A DNA stretch of 64,000 bases from Nephrocerus scutellatus (taxonomy: Eukaryota > Arthropoda > Insecta > Diptera > Pipunculidae): the NCBI GenBank assembly GCA_947095585.1, contig OX352763.1:107549908-107613907 (forward strand). Reading direction: 5' to 3'. The notes under the pieces were generated by a model. The model saw only the letters and a list, made by a program, of their open reading frames with translations, was not told the origin of the DNA and made no database searches. Position numbers and translations under genes: made by a program. Numbering within the stretch: position 1 is the stretch's first letter; each line of letters begins with the position of its first letter. Positions 12,071-24,060 of the stretch are shown here, in pieces.

Positions 12071-12400
12071 TCCACAGTTTCGTGAAGCCATTCACGAAAT
12101 GCCATTACACCCACAAACATTTATTGTTTGGTGCTCGTTGAATTCTGCAGGGATAATTGGCCCATACTTCATTTTCAATGATGCTGACAACGCAGTCACA
12201 GTCAATTAAGATCTATACCGGACTATGTGGATTGACTATTTTTAGAATAAATTGGAAGAGGTTGACTTAAATTGGAAGAGGTTGTCCCTGAGCATTTGTA
12301 GTTGAATAAGATACCGCCACATACCATACAGCTGGTCAAACAATCGAGTGATTAAAGTTGAAGTTCGGTGACCGTATTATTTCCATAAATAGACAATAAC
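12071..12400 (+). pseudogene. Mariner transposase fragment
   Basis: Decayed internal piece of a mariner-type transposase: HPQTFIVWC then GIIGPYF then AVTVN, then a stop-ridden stretch. Further on, a frame-shifted 'QDGATCHTA'-like segment near 12320 corresponds to the second catalytic Asp block. The string order matches that in the better copy at 51901-52986. N-terminus, C-terminus and terminal repeats were not found. Confidence 0.6.
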
Positions 12401-13599
12401 TTACTTAAAATAACTGCAAATGAATTTTGAGCTTAACTTCCTTATTATATCATAAATATATAACAAAAAAAACTCTGTTCATATAAACACAAAATGCTAC
12501 AAGTCGTAAGATAAACACATCTGCTCTTAGGTATGTAAATACTACGTAAACAAGGATCACCCATATATCTAACCACTTATTAAGTAGAAATGACAAAGTT
12601 TTCTTTAATAATAATAAATACGCGTATAGTAATTTACTATAGCCACTTCTGTGGCAGCTTTTTTTACTAACGATATGCAATATGTTCTTGATACGAGTAT
12701 CAAGATAATTGAATTAAAGAATGCGGTCAGTCAAGGATAACGCCTATCGCAGTTACTGTTATTTGATGGACTTTCGAATACTCCAACTAATACTGCTACG
12801 AGTATGTATGACGTACGTGTCCCTTATCAAACGCCAGAAGAACACAAAAAACGGAACAATTCGATTTTGCTAATTTCTTTGAAACGTCACCGACAACAAG
12901 GCAGATACAAATTCACTTGGTCGTATAGATATGGCCAAAGCATGACATGATTGATGTGAAATATGAACGAGCAGCCAGCTGCTGCGTATTTCCAAATTGA
13001 AAAATCAATTGACTTTGCACTTCAAAACATCCTTTTTATTGAATTTTGTGCCGTCGGTGATGTGCGCCATAGTTGGGGATACCACATGTGGATATGGAAA
13101 TAGTATCATGATGATTCCTTTTTTTTTCTCTGCTTCGTCACATTCTATTTTCAATATTTCCTGAATCGTTCGGTTCGGCCACTGGCAAGCAATGATGACT
13201 GTTAGATGGACTAAGAAGGGTTTTTTATTTAATCTCGTCACTCTGTCAATTTTACTCTAAATTGTCTGACTGCTTTGGTATCTAGCTTTCCGATTGTCGG
13301 TATTTCCTGTACAATTTAAATTGATTCAATAAAACATTATGAACCCAATTTGTATTGGTACCCGATTTAGTTAGATGACTTGATAATTTTCTGCTCATTA
13401 AGTCAGTTACTAGCTTGATGGCCTAACAAGGAAAACAAATTCCGTTTATACTGGATGTAAAAATAAAATAAAAAAAGTGTTTGGAATCAGATAATGTAGT
13501 TTTATTTTAAAAATGTATTTAATAAAAATTACAAAGATATGATGTCTTACAAAAAGGCGAAAAGCATAAATAGGGTTCAACCCAGCCAACACTTACACA
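12401..13599. other. Spacer with small unidentified minus-strand frame
   Basis: Mostly AT-rich. A 78-codon minus-strand frame at 13241-13005 (containing ACQWPNRTIQEILKIECDEA) has balanced amino-acid composition and might be a piece of a decayed gene or mobile element, but I recognise no family. Nothing else was supported. Confidence 0.35.
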
Positions 13600-15694
13600 G
13601 GTGGTCAGCCATCAGCAGAATAGGAATAACACAAAATAAATATAGGAATAAATCAGAATTGCAAGTGGCCGTAACTATCTCGGACTAGTGATTTGATAAT
13701 TTGACGGTAATTTTTCTCCAATACAGGAAAAGCTAAATGATCGGGCTAGACCCTTCAAAGTAGGGTTGGCGAGAGGCCAATAGCCCGTAAAAAAAACTTT
13801 GTTACGGAACCCAAAATCAGCCTCACATACACTGATGAACGACGACGACCATGGCAACGAAAACGGCTAAACGATTTAAGAATTTTCTTATGGAACGTAT
13901 GCTCACCGCATAGAGCTTGAGCTGCACAGCAGGCAGCTAGCCGATACCCTGCCTTAATATAAGGCTGACATAACAACAATCCAGGAGATGTATTGGACGG
14001 GGAATGGTGTCTTACAAAAATCAGAATATGACATATTACAGCTGTCATGGAAGACATCATGTGCTCGGAGTGGGGTTTCTAGTCAGCAAAAGAATGAAAC
14101 CCACCGTTATCGGCTTTAGAGCAATAAATGAACGGCTATGCACCCTTCGCGTATGGGGCAGATTTAAAAACAAAAGCCTCAGAAACGTTCACGCACCTAC
14201 AGAAGATTCCCCAAATGGTGAAAAAGAAGAATTCGTTGAATCAGTCGAACGGGTACTCCATGACTGTCCTTAGTTATGATGTAAAAATCATTCTGGGGGA
14301 TATGAATGCAAAAATAGGTAGGGAGCCAGTATTCAGACAATACATTGGAACCCATTGGAACACTAATGACAATGGACAACGAGTCATAGAGATGGCAGCA
14401 AGAAATAATTTGGTCGTTGCGAGTACAAGGTTTGCACGTAAAAATATCCACAAACCCACCTGGGTATCTCCTATCGGAGCCACTAGCAACCAGATAGACC
14501 ACTTGTTGATAGACCGCCGCCACAACCCGAACCTGATGATGGTACAAACGTACCGACCAACGTCGACTCGGACCACTAACTTGTTTGTATGGTGCTCCTA
14601 GCGTGGATTGCATCATCACAAAAGACTGTGTCCGCGAATCTGATTCGAGTCAACACGGCTGCCCTCCGCAACGGAAAGACCAGAAAAAACTACGGTCAAG
14701 CGATAGGGCTCGCTCTAAATGCAGGGATTGTAAGTCCTGGGGCTGAGATGTTGGGCGCTGAAGAGAAATGGACACGCCTTAAGAATACTGTCATTACTAA
14801 TGTTGACTGCATCTTAGGCAGAAGTTGTAGAGATCGGAATGTAAGCTAGCGACTGAACGTAAGAATGTTGCGTAACGAGCAATGCAACTATCTTATAGAA
14901 CGCGGCCACGCGAAGATGAATGTAAAAAGCTCAGAGGATATGAAAAACAGTTCACCGGAGAAAGAAAGCAGCCCGGGAGAAGAATCTCGTCCGTAAACTA
15001 GAACAGTACAGAGAGCAAGGAACGCACCAAGAGCGGAAGTTCTACCAAAGATACACCGCGTTGCACATACTGCAAACACAAAGAGGGTAATCTGATCGCC
15101 GATCTCAAAGGCATCTTAGAGCGATGGTAAGAGCACTTTCAGGAGTTGCTAAATGGCCAGCTAACTCAGGAATTTGAGGCTCCACCTATGACCGAAGACC
15201 ACACTATGCTGTCGCCACCAAGCGTAGACAAACGGAGCAGAGCGATAAATCGGCATAAAGATAATAAGGCCCCGGGATCAGATGGGATCCCATCGGAGCT
15301 GATTAAAATAGGAGGACCCACATCACACCAAGCATTAACTTCATGAACTAATAGTGCAAGTATGGGAGGAGGAAGTGATGACAGAATAATGGCGAAGAGG
15401 AATCCTGTGCCCCATATATAATAAAAAAAGATATCACAAAATGCAGCAACTATGGTGGTATAACGTTGTTGAGTACCGCGTATAAGATTTTCTTCTCTAT
15501 CCTTCAAGACAGGATAGCCACATACGCTAAAGTCATCATTGGTCCATACCAGTGTGGCTTCATCCCAGGAAAATAAACAACTGATCAGAGTATAGCCAGA
15601 GTACAACTTGAGAGAATTCGGCATCGCAAACAAACTGATACGACTTTGTAGGTTGACCATGACCAATATTATAAGCCAAGTATAAATATCCGGA
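13600..15694 (+). pseudogene. LINE-B 5' half: leader, endonuclease, start of RT
   Basis: Plus-strand copy of LINE-B. The leader is at 13600-13830. The EEP endonuclease follows: EMYWTGNGVLQ near 13990, SCHGRHHVLGVGFLVSKRM near 14040-14095, VKIILGDMNAKIG near 14282-14320, and TSNQIDHLLIDRR near 14485-14520. A linker ends at 'KHKEGNLIADLKG'-like sequence near 15080. RT opens with INRHKDNKAPGSDGIPSELI at 15249-15308 and ends around the 'CGFIPGK' block (stop at 15575). After a deletion, the sequence stops at a KISG-coding site near 15694 and then meets the same RT in inverted orientation. Many stops and frameshifts; not functional. Confidence 0.8.
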
Positions 15695-16131
15695 TATGCC
15701 GCCTGCTCTATCTGGATGAAAGCTTCCTGTACAGCTCTTTGGTTTCTACCAACGATGTCAATATCGTCTGCGTAAGCCAGTATCTGAATGGACTTATAGA
15801 GGATTGTTCCTCTCGCCGTTACGTCAGAGTCTCGGATCACTTTCTTCAACGCCAGGTTGAAGAAGACGCAGGCCAGTCCATCCCCTTGTCGGAGCCCGTT
15901 ATAGATGTTGAATGGGCTTGATAGTGATCCTGATATTTTTACTTGGCTTATAACATTGGTCATGGTCAATCTACATAGTCGAGTCAGTTTATTTTGGATG
16001 CCGAATTCTCTCATGGCTTTATAAAGTTCTACTCTGGCTATGTTATCATAGGCGGCTTTAAAGTCTATAAAAAGATGGTGTAGTGAGTTTTGAAACTCTA
16101 GACATTTTTCCATCACCTGCCTGTATAGATA
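15695..16131 (-). pseudogene. LINE-B reverse transcriptase core, inverted against its 5' half
   Basis: The minus strand reads through the RT palm of LINE-B from 16116 to ~15699: LHHLFIDFKAAYD (catalytic Asp motif A) near 16085, NGLRQGDGLACVFFN (the LRQG box) near 15905-15860, and ILAYADDIDIV (YADD catalytic motif) near 15760. The frame is open through this part. About 100 bp encoding ARVELYKAMREFG to VKISG occur twice in opposite orientation (15595-15693 plus; ~15940-16045 minus), so the locus is a hairpin with the RT core in its loop. RNase H-like sequence was not seen in this family. Confidence 0.75.
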
Positions 16132-16137
16132 TACTAT

Positions 16138-16370
16138 TTAAAGAAAATCGGGTAAATTTTGTAAAATTTTTGTATAGGAGCCCCCCGACCCCGAGGCCCG
16201 AGGGACCCCAAATTAAAAGGAAGTGTTCTCATCGGAGAGATGCATGTGTGCAAAATTTCAATGAAATCGGACTTTGGGAAGTGGGTTAAAAATTGATCGC
16301 AAAATTCCACAACATACAAACAAACACACGGGCACGCGAAGTTAATATAAAGAATTTAATAACAAATATT
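16138..16370 (+). repeat. Dispersed GGAGCCCC repeat, one unit plus tail
   Basis: A clear copy of the dispersed element: 'agaaaatcgggtaaattttg', a GGAGCCCCCCGACCCCGAGG block, the 'ggagagatgcatgtgtgcaa' block, then the tail ('ggactttgggaagtgggtta', 'gatcgcaaaattccac', and a 'caaacacacgggcacgcgaa' end). It begins seven bases after the inverted LINE-B segment stops, so one element may have inserted at the other's end. Confidence 0.7.
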
Positions 16371-17600
16371 TTTGAATTATTATAGTTTGTTGCATAACCA
16401 ATACTAAATCCATTCGTAAGTTTCAAAATTAAAACTAAAAGAGATTTTTTTGTCTCAAGAAGAGAGGGAGATGCGTTTCCTGTTTGACTTTGTGACCTAA
16501 AATCAATTATAGTTCGCAAAAGAGAGAAGAGCGAAGACGGAAGTTTTTTTCATATTCTTTTCTTACTTAGAATAATGTGAAATATCTGTCAAGTTTAAGA
16601 GATTTAAGATTAAAGCACACAATAACACCAAAACTGTGTGGATATAATATGAATAACTATTTATAATAATTTCCTTGAGTCAATTTTCAAATATCACAGT
16701 CATTCTATTTAAATGTTATGTTTACACATCAAATAAAATTTATGTTTGAGTTGAACAAATGTGAGTAGTACTAAAATTTCCCTATTAGTTCGCATTACAA
16801 TGGATTAGAAAAAACCGATTATACAATGCAAATTGTAAACTACAAAGAAGAAAACTTTTCCTGCACAAGGTGATACGATGTATGTAACGAAAACGCAGCC
16901 CTCCCTCACACGCAATTGCATTCATTTTTATTGTCATTCATTGTTCGTGTGTAGCTAGCTTTGTTCTATTGTGTTTCGAATTTACCAGGAATTCGGGATT
17001 AGTCACCGCCGCTGTAGCTTTCACCATAACCTCTCATCATCATTCACCCAGTCACCCAGTCACCGAGTCACCACAATATAAACTGAAAAGTGGAGAGAGA
17101 GAGAAAAACATAATTCTCTCACCCTTCGTATATTTCGTTTTTCTCTCTCGTTCGGTACATCTTCGCTATATGACTTATTTTACCGCTAGTTTCGTTCACT
17201 TCACTCCAGTAAAAGTTCATCGAATCACATTTTCGAATTCGAAGGATGAGCGAATAGAATTTCGAAAGCAAATGGAAAAGTTAACGAACGAACGAACAGT
17301 ATTGACCGAAGGTATACCGGAACCGACTGACTGGGCTGACATTTTAAATGAGAATTGAGATGTGAGAGTGAAGATTTGAGAGAGTGAAACTGTAGAGAGA
17401 TTCTTTCTCAATTTAATTGAGAGGGAAAGAGAGAAGTTACATGTAATTCTATTTTTTTTTTAATAAAGAAATGACGTGAATATGCTTGTGTCTGCCTGCT
17501 CAACTCAAGGTCTAATTATTGTGAAAGGTTTAAGCAGATGGGGTAACAAATGGAAGGTTTTTCAAACTTATCTAAAAAAAGTTAGGCACGGTTCGAAAAA
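16371..17600. other. Spacer with GA-rich patches
   Basis: The 129-codon frame at 16969-17358 (+) runs over GA/TC-rich microsatellite-like DNA and has no recognised domain; I do not treat it as a gene. The rest is AT-rich and unremarkable. Confidence 0.4.
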
Positions 17601-17613
17601 CAAAATAATAGTA

Positions 17614-18665
17614 ATTTATTGAAAAGTTACAGAACTGTCAGCTTACTAAGCTCTATTGAAAAAATCTTTGAAAAATGCATCAAACAAAGAATTGAGCAGT
17701 TTACAGAGGAAGAGCATATCACTCCCAACGAGCAATTCGGTTTTCGGTCACTCGAACATACATTAACTATACAGAACCGATAGAATAATTCGTCAAAATT
17801 TCGCATTAAAAAAACCAGTTGGTATGATTACACTGGACGTTAGAAAAGCATTTGATTCAGTGTGGCATGAAGGACTCTTACACAAAATGCATTTTCCCGA
17901 GTATCTAACGAAAATAATTCAAAGCTTTTTACAAAACAGACAGTTTTGTGTTTCTCTAGTCGATGAAAGATCATCAACTTTAAAAATTCTGGCAGGGGTG
18001 CCCCAAGACTCGGTTTTAAGTCCAATTCTGTTCAACATACATACATGGCTGACTTTCCCATTCTAAATAATTGCGATTTCGCCTTATTTGCTGACGACAC
18101 AGCAGTATTTACAGCTGAAAATGACCCAAATGAACTCTTAATGAGGCTTGAAAATGCAACCGCCATTATAAATGACTACTTCACCAAGTGGAAAATAAAA
18201 GTTAACGCCGAAAAAACTAAAAGCATTTATCTTTACGTGGAAACGCAAACCAAGCAACCTTCCTTCGCGTGTTTTACACATTAATAGATCTGATGTCGAA
18301 TTTTCCGACACGATCAAATATCTGGGACTCCAAATGGATACAAAACTCATTTATAAACACAATGTCATTCTAACTTATCGAGAGAAAATAAAGTTTTAAT
18401 ATACAAGTCCATCTTCCAATCAATGTTAATGTACGCATCGCCTGTCCGGAACTGTTACGCAAAAACCCATATCAAAACGCTTCAAAATAAAGCAGAACAG
18501 AATTTTAAAAATGATGCTAAACTTGCCCTGGGAATATTCAGCTCGCAAGCTACACGAATCTACTGGTGTATTAAAAATAAATGCTTTAATCGATGACTAT
18601 CGCCGAAGAATTACCCAAAGCCATTCTTTGTCAAATAACCCCAACGTTGCATCGTTACCTTTTTA
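17614..18665 (+). pseudogene. Jockey-like LINE reverse transcriptase
   Basis: Plus-strand RT in at least three frames. SLLSSIEKIFEKCIKQRIEQ and NEQFGF (RT fingers) at ~17640-17740. MITLDVRKAFDSVWHEGLLH (motif A with catalytic Asp) at 17824-17880. AGVPQDSVLSPILFN (PQG box, Gly changed to Asp) at ~17990-18035. DFALFADDTAVF (FADD catalytic motif) at ~18076-18110. KWKIKVNAEKTKSI and a 'KYLGLQMD' thumb near 18320. It ends with frame-shifted C-terminal sequence near 18660. Motif spacing is that of the jockey clade. Endonuclease and ORF1 are missing, so this is a truncated dead copy. Confidence 0.8.
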
Positions 18666-19019
18666 ATATTAGGTAATACGCATGCACGTTATAATATATG
18701 ACAAATATATCACTTCCTCCTTAACCCACCTCCCACATCCAACAATCCCAATAAATTTTATCAATTAATACCTATAGATATAGTAGTTATAAGTTTAAAG
18801 AATCTGAAAATGGTTTTATTTGCTAACTTTCCCTGGAAATTTAAATATAATTTAAACAAAAATATCAAAAAAATTGTTCCTAGATATGATATAAATAAAA
18901 TAATTCTAGCTGTAAATATCATATGTATATTATTCTCATAAATTAACGAGTTTATAATTTTTCATATGAAAAAAAAATATTATTTCGGAAATAAATGAAT
19001 TTCATGAATTTGGAACTCC
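18666..19019. other. AT-rich spacer
   Basis: No feature was recognised. It separates the jockey-like fragment from the RNase H-bearing LINE pieces. Confidence 0.45.
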
Positions 19020-19262
19020 ATGCCATTGAGATCTGCGCCAGAATTAATCTTAGTAAAGGAATTATGGCGCTATAATATATATGTATCTTTTCAGATAGCC
19101 AGGCGGCACTTAAAGTACTGTCGTTTAATTTAATGGATTGATTATCAGTCAGGCACTGCTACGATGTACTGCAATCTCTTGCTAGACACAACCGTGTGAA
19201 ACTCGTTTGGGTCCCTGGTCATCAGGGAATTGCTGGCTAGGAATCTGCGTTCATAGGACCTG
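19020..19262 (+). pseudogene. RNase H fragment of a LINE
   Basis: Broken plus-strand RNase H of a non-LTR retrotransposon: MAIEICARIN-like helix near 19020-19050, a 'SDSQAALKVLSS' motif (catalytic Asp) near 19096-19130, and LVWVPGHQGIAG near 19205-19240. It lies upstream of RT from the same kind of element, the wrong order for one copy, so it is the 3' part of a separate copy or a rearrangement. Confidence 0.65.
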
Positions 19263-20330
19263 AACCCTACTGTGGTGTCAACTGTCATTGACAATATTCT
19301 AGTCGATCTTCACAGATCAGGCTACATCGCCATTGGTTATGCGGACGATTTGGCGATTTTTATTAGTGGTAAACACTGTACGTCTATCACTAGTGTCAGG
19401 GAAGGTACTTTACTACACGTCTTAGAATTGTGCAGCAGAGAAGGACTGTCAATCAATCCTTGCCAAACCGTTGTAGTGCCTTTCACAAAAAGAAGACTGG
19501 CCGATTTGGGACCTACCATAATCAAAGGTACCACATTAGATTATTCCAGTGAAGTAAAATATCTCGGCGTCATCCATGATAAACGGCTAAAACGGAATTC
19601 TCATATCAAGTCCGCCATCGAACGTGTCACTAGAGCCTTATGGGCCAGTAGAACCCTCTACGGCAGAATTTGGGGTCTAAATTCTAAAATTACAAAAACG
19701 GTGGCCCAGAACGGACAACGGCAACTAAGCTTCCGAGGCTACAAAGTGTCATGCGCTCCTGCTATTGCTGCATTAGAAGCTGTTGTAGGGCTTTCACACT
19801 TGCAAATCTTCATCAGGAAGATGGCTGCTAGATGTGCTATTAAGCTGCAACTAGAATACGGGTACAAACCTGGTGACTATGTGGGTCACCTGAAAATTCT
19901 TGACTCAATTCCTGAAAGATACATGTTCCGCACTATACCCGACATTAACTTCAGGGAGAACTGATTCGGAAGGTAATTGAAGTAGAAATATTGGACCGGG
20001 TAAACTGGTGCAATGCTGTTACGATGCCCCAAACAAAATCACATTAGGTTTGGTCACTGGTCATCGGGGAATTGCAGGCAACGAATATGCAGATAAAGCT
20101 AGGGCTGGCTCGGAGTCTGTGTTCATAGGACCGGAACGCGGTATAAACTGGGCTGCCGCCACAGCACTGATAAATTGTTAGGAAGCTCGTCTGACACCCT
20201 GGGATAACGTCCCGGGGCTGAGGCAACCCAAACAATTAATCAGGCACTTTTCCTATAAGGAAATCATTAATCGAAATCATTAGGAAGCTGGTGAGTTTCC
20301 TAACAGGTCATTGTAACTTAGGTTTACGTT
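19263..20330 (+). pseudogene. RNase H-type LINE: RT palm/thumb and RNase H end
   Basis: A 230-codon open stretch begins in the RT palm: NILVDLHRSGYIAIGYADDL (YADD active site) at ~19290-19350. It continues through the thumb (SREGLSINPCQTVVVPFTKR; SEVKYLGVI) and the C-terminal helices to 19960. After a deletion, RNase H resumes at 20043 with TGHRGIAGNEYADKARAGS, followed by a VFIGPE segment and a decayed C-terminal end near 20310. The sequence strings are those of jockey-superclade LINEs with an RNase H domain. Truncated at both ends. Confidence 0.75.
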
Positions 20331-20544
20331 GAACATAAAAAACAACCATTAAAAATAAAAAATTCTCTTATAACCAAAATATGAGCCTATAAGTAATCCA
20401 TTATAAAAGCTGAAAAATAAAAACAATTGCGAAGCACTGCATGCTTTTGTGATTCAAATCGTAAAGCAACATTGCACGTTAGCTGGCACACAGTTATTAT
20501 AGTATGACGAGATCTGATGCCGCTATAACGCATGATTGTTAAAA

Positions 20545-20745
20545 TTTTTTATATGGTAGCACCTGACCGCGGAACTCGAGCAATGCCAAATTTTAACACA
20601 AAGTGTTGTCACCGAAAATGCACATGTATGCAAAGTTTTAATAAAATCGGGCTTTGGGAAGTTGGTTAAAAATTTATCGCAAGATTCCACTACCGATCGA
20701 ACTATACCGACGCGAAGTTAATATAGAGAATTGAAAAACTAAGTT
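20545..20745 (+). repeat. Dispersed GGAGCCCC repeat, tail portion
   Basis: Same order as the 16138 copy: degenerate GAGC block, 'aaagtgttgtcaccgaaaat', 'gggctttgggaagttggtta', 'atcgcaagattccac', 'gcgaagttaatatagagaat'. Only one body unit remains. Confidence 0.65.
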
Positions 20746-21369
20746 AATTTTAAATAGGTGTTTGTAATAATTTAATATATAGACTCTATATCCAGTGAAG
20801 AGCTTCAGGCAATATATTCAATATAATGTCAATTGTCTTACAGTTAACATCTAAAGAAAATAAAAAAATGCATATGGTTTGTTGAAGCAGGCACTTGAAG
20901 TCATCGTGGCCCCATTTGAGTAAAAAGACTGCACAGCGACTGTATTGGGTTCTTGCCTATATGCCTTGGTAGTTTGAAAAATGTTATTGGCTGGTGAAAA
21001 TACTCTCAAAGTCTTCATCAATATCTTGTCGTCGTCAAGTATCTCGTAGCTAGCCTCAAAGGTGGTTTCGATTTAGATAAAGTCTAATGGAACTTTAATC
21101 GCCCATATGGCAAAACTTCTACAAGATAAGGTTTTACACTTTCAGTCTTAAGTCAGAATTTTGTGGTCTTCATTGTCTGAGTTTTGATAGTTTTAAAAAA
21201 GTTAAGTCACAAACTATCAAAATAGCAAACTATTAGCGGAAAATGCAACAAACCTACCAAGAGCAACAAACTACTTAAATAAAAAAAAGGTTATCTCTCT
21301 AAAACCTTTCAAATTGTAAATATATGGAAAAGTAGGGAGATATTCCTAAAAAAATAAAAAAGGTAAAAC
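20746..21369. other. Spacer
   Basis: AT-rich, no coding or repeat signal recognised. Confidence 0.45.
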
Positions 21370-21922
21370 GCAAAATTAGCTGTTGGCTAACATTGCTTGG
21401 CCAGTTCGTCAGCCATACAGTTACCCGGAATGTCTCTGTGTCCCGGCACCCAACACAGGTGGATATTGAACTGCTCCGCCATCTCCAAGAGGGATGATCG
21501 GCAGTTAAGGGCTAGAGTTGAATTCGTAGAGACTGATTCCAGGGATTTCAGTGCAGCTTGACTATCCGAGAATATACGGATATCATTAGCGGATATTAGG
21601 TTTCTCTCGCTTCAGCTATGACAAGGCTTCATTGATCGATATAATTTCAGCCTAGAAAACAGTAGAGTGATTAGGAAGACGGAAAAAACCACCTCCGCCG
21701 ACTCTGTCATCAGTTTTTGATCCGTCTTTGTAAAAATGAATTTGTTTATATTCCAAGTAAGCATCTTCGTCCCAGAATGATCCGGACGGGAAGGTGACCT
21801 GGAACTTTTTGTTGAAGTGGAGTTGCTGAATGATGTAGTCTATGTTGTCTGGGATTCTGACTAAATTTAGGATAGAGGAGTGACCAATTTCACTGGGAGA
21901 ATAGCGAATAGCTAGCAGCTAC
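21370..21922 (-). pseudogene. RNase H domain of a LINE
   Basis: Read on the minus strand from 21790: HFYKDGSKTDDRVGGGGFF (first catalytic Asp in the DGSK motif), FRLPNHSTVF and AEIISINEALS (second catalytic Glu), an ISVYSRIVKLH segment in place of the third-Asp 'FSDSQAALK' motif, then LCWVPGHRD-like sequence near 21460 and MADELAKQC near 21400. Frames are shifted. The start of the domain abuts a SINE tail fragment at ~21925. Confidence 0.65.
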
Positions 21923-21924
21923 TT

Positions 21925-21995
21925 AATAATATTCGGCGTAACAGACTGTTGCGGTACAACGACTAGCTTCTCGCGACCATTTGTGTTGTGCATGT
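21925..21995 (-). mobile_element. SINE 3'-end fragment
   Basis: 'aataatattcggcg', 'cagactgttgcggt' and 'cttctcgcgaccatttgtgt' match the 3' end of the tRNA-derived SINE described at 51317-51606, in the same (minus) orientation. It is cut off where LINE-A begins. Confidence 0.6.
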
Positions 21996-22003
21996 AGTTG
22001 TGC

Positions 22004-23608
22004 ATGGAGCATTTCTCTACGGTCTTTAACCGTGTATTCGCCAACGATAAGCACCCAAATCAAACGGACCTGCCGGAAATAACAATTTCCCGAATTCGCA
22101 CCTCAACTCCCAGTGAAGATGAGATCGCTACCGAACTAGATGGTATAACCGCAGAGCTCCTGCGTTCCGCTCCAACGACATCAGAAGAGCTTTTATATCC
22201 TCTTGTAGAGAGAGCGTGGGAGGCAGAAAGTTTCCCCGACGAGTGGAAGAAGGGAATGATTGTCAAGCTCCCTAAAAAATGTAGTCTTATGGAGTGCGAA
22301 AACTGGAGAGGCATTTGCGTTCTTCCCGCAGTTGCAAAGGTTATAGCCAAAGTAGATCTTAAGCGAATTAAGGAACATCTGGAAGATACACTCGATGCCG
22401 AACAAGCAGGTTTCCGCACTGGATCCTCCTGTGTAGACCACATCAACACCCTGCGGATCATTATTGAACAGTGCGTTGAATATCGGTCACCACTGCATCT
22501 GCTGTTCATCGATTTTGAGAAGGCGTTTGACAGTGTCAACAGACAGTTTATCTGGCTCGCCTTGCGCAGGAGAGGTATACCCGATAAACTAATAGCTATT
22601 ATTAAAGCAACATATGATGGCTCTAAATGTCATGGGCTGCATAGAGGAAAGCTGTCAGATGAATTCAAGATCCTAAGTGGGGTACGACAAGGTTGCATTC
22701 TACCGCCGATCCTTTTTTTGTTGGTGATAAGCGATGTGCTTCGCGCAGCTTTATCTACTGGAAACGGAGGAATTCGTTGGACTCTTACATCTAAACTCAA
22801 ACATCTGAACTACGCTGATGATGTTTATTTACTCTCACACAGGATTATGGAGCTGCACCAAATGACAACAAATGTGAAAAGGGAGGCAAATGTTGCGGGT
22901 TTGAAGATTAATACCAATGCCAAAATCAAAATCATCAACCTCGGCACTAACTCAGTAACTCAAGTTAACATTGCTGGTCAACCGGTAGAGAGAGTAGAGA
23001 GTTTGCAATATCTTGGGAGTATTATCTCGACCAAGGGTGGAACCGATATTGGGACATTGTCAGCCGAATCAGCAAGGCCAAATCAGTGTTTGGAATTATG
23101 TCCATGATATGGCGAAGCAATGCGATCAGCTTAAACACCAAGCTGCGACTGTTCTGTTCAAATGTTGAATATGTGCTGTTGTATGGGTGCAGTACTTGGA
23201 AGGTGACCGCTACTATCACAAAAAGATTACAAACATTCGTAAATAGGTGCCTACGAAACATCTTAAGGGTTTTCTGGCTCTAACGAACATCTTTACCAGA
23301 GAACGGGTCAGGAACCAATAAGCACAACCATTCAACGACGGATGTGGCAGTAGATTGGTCATACACTCCGAAAAGGCGATAGTTCCATAGCAAACTACAC
23401 AATGCAATGTAATCAGTTTTCTCAGGATGGTAGAATAACTGGTCGTCCGAGAAATACATGCCGCAGAACAGTTGAGGAGGAGTCACGGCAATTGGGGAAG
23501 AGTTCGAGAGAGCTGAAGCTTATTGCCAGGAGCCCGACGCGATGACGTGTAGGCGTAGTAGAGGCCCTAGGACCCACAATTGGATATAGGACATAAGAAG
23601 AAGAAGAA
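22004..23608 (+). pseudogene. LINE-A reverse transcriptase, best-preserved copy
   Basis: A 369-codon open frame (21998-23107) covers most of the RT. EITISRIRTSTPSEDEIATE at the linker, with about a dozen residues missing compared with the 46.2-kb copy. DEWKKGMIVKLPKK and NWRGICVLPAVAKV. AGFRTGSSCVDHI. LLFIDFEKAFDSVN (motif A) at ~22500-22540. LSGVRQGCILPPILF (RQG box) at ~22672-22715. LNYADDVYLLSH (YADD) at ~22807-22842. SLQYLGSIIS thumb at ~23005-23033. A frameshift near 23100 is followed by the C-terminal region: MIWRSNAISLNTKLRL, a Cys/His-bearing 'FVNRCLRNIL' stretch, then decayed sequence to the (AAG)n tail near 23605. Endonuclease is missing (5' truncated). Catalytic residues are intact, but the protein could not be made whole. 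Clade is uncertain (RTE/CR1-like). Confidence 0.85.
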
Positions 23609-23609
23609 G

Positions 23610-23828
23610 ATGTATATTTTTGGACACAAATTGAAGGTACATACAATTTAAATCCGGATCCGAACGACGAATTGAGAAGCTTTCCGTGACAAGTTATTAC
23701 TCTCGGAACGTTTGTCACCTATTCGCGCGAGGTGGGACACTGTAAAAATACTTTTGGTGTTACTGGGATTCGAACCGCACACCTCCTGCTCAGTAGCCAT
23801 GTGCATTTCCACTGAGCCACGGCGCCCA
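23610..23828 (-). mobile_element. tRNA-derived SINE, 3' truncated at the tail
   Basis: Minus strand: box A TGGCTCAGTGG near 23818, box B GGTTCGAATCC near 23775, then the body ('aagcttctcaattcgtcgtt', 'ttgtgtccaaaaatatac'). The CG-rich 3' end and (ATT)n tail are absent because the copy stops at the (AAG)n end of LINE-A. Confidence 0.75.
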
Positions 23829-23899
23829 CATATAGGGTTGAAGACCATTAGCTCATCAATTGGCATCAATGAAGTCATTGGCTTTTTTACATGAGAAGA

Positions 23900-24052
23900 G
23901 AAGTGAATAATAAGTAATCACTAATGTAAATTTGTGTGCTCATAGCTGCTATTTGTTAGATAAATTTGTAATTTGTGAATAAACGAATTCGTCATGTGTC
24001 TTTATTTGCAAAATCCATTACGAACTCTATAAAGACTAAATTTTGTTACGAA
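23900..24052 (+). repeat. Possible LTR 3' end
   Basis: The string 'gtctttatttgcaaaatcca' then 'ttacgaactc' and a terminal 'aaattttgttacga' resembles the last ~60 bp of the solo LTR at 49679-50055 ('gttttatttgcaaaatcctt' then 'tacgaactcg'; end 'ttcgtaaca'). Likely a truncated gypsy-type LTR. No internal retroelement sequence adjoins it. Confidence 0.45.
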
Positions 24053-24060
24053 TATGATGA

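Noticed and set aside
16969..17358. 129-codon plus frame
   Set aside because: Runs over GA/TC microsatellite-like sequence, no domain, no conserved neighbours.
22060..22539. 159-codon minus frame within LINE-A
   Set aside because: Shadow of the RT frame on the opposite strand.
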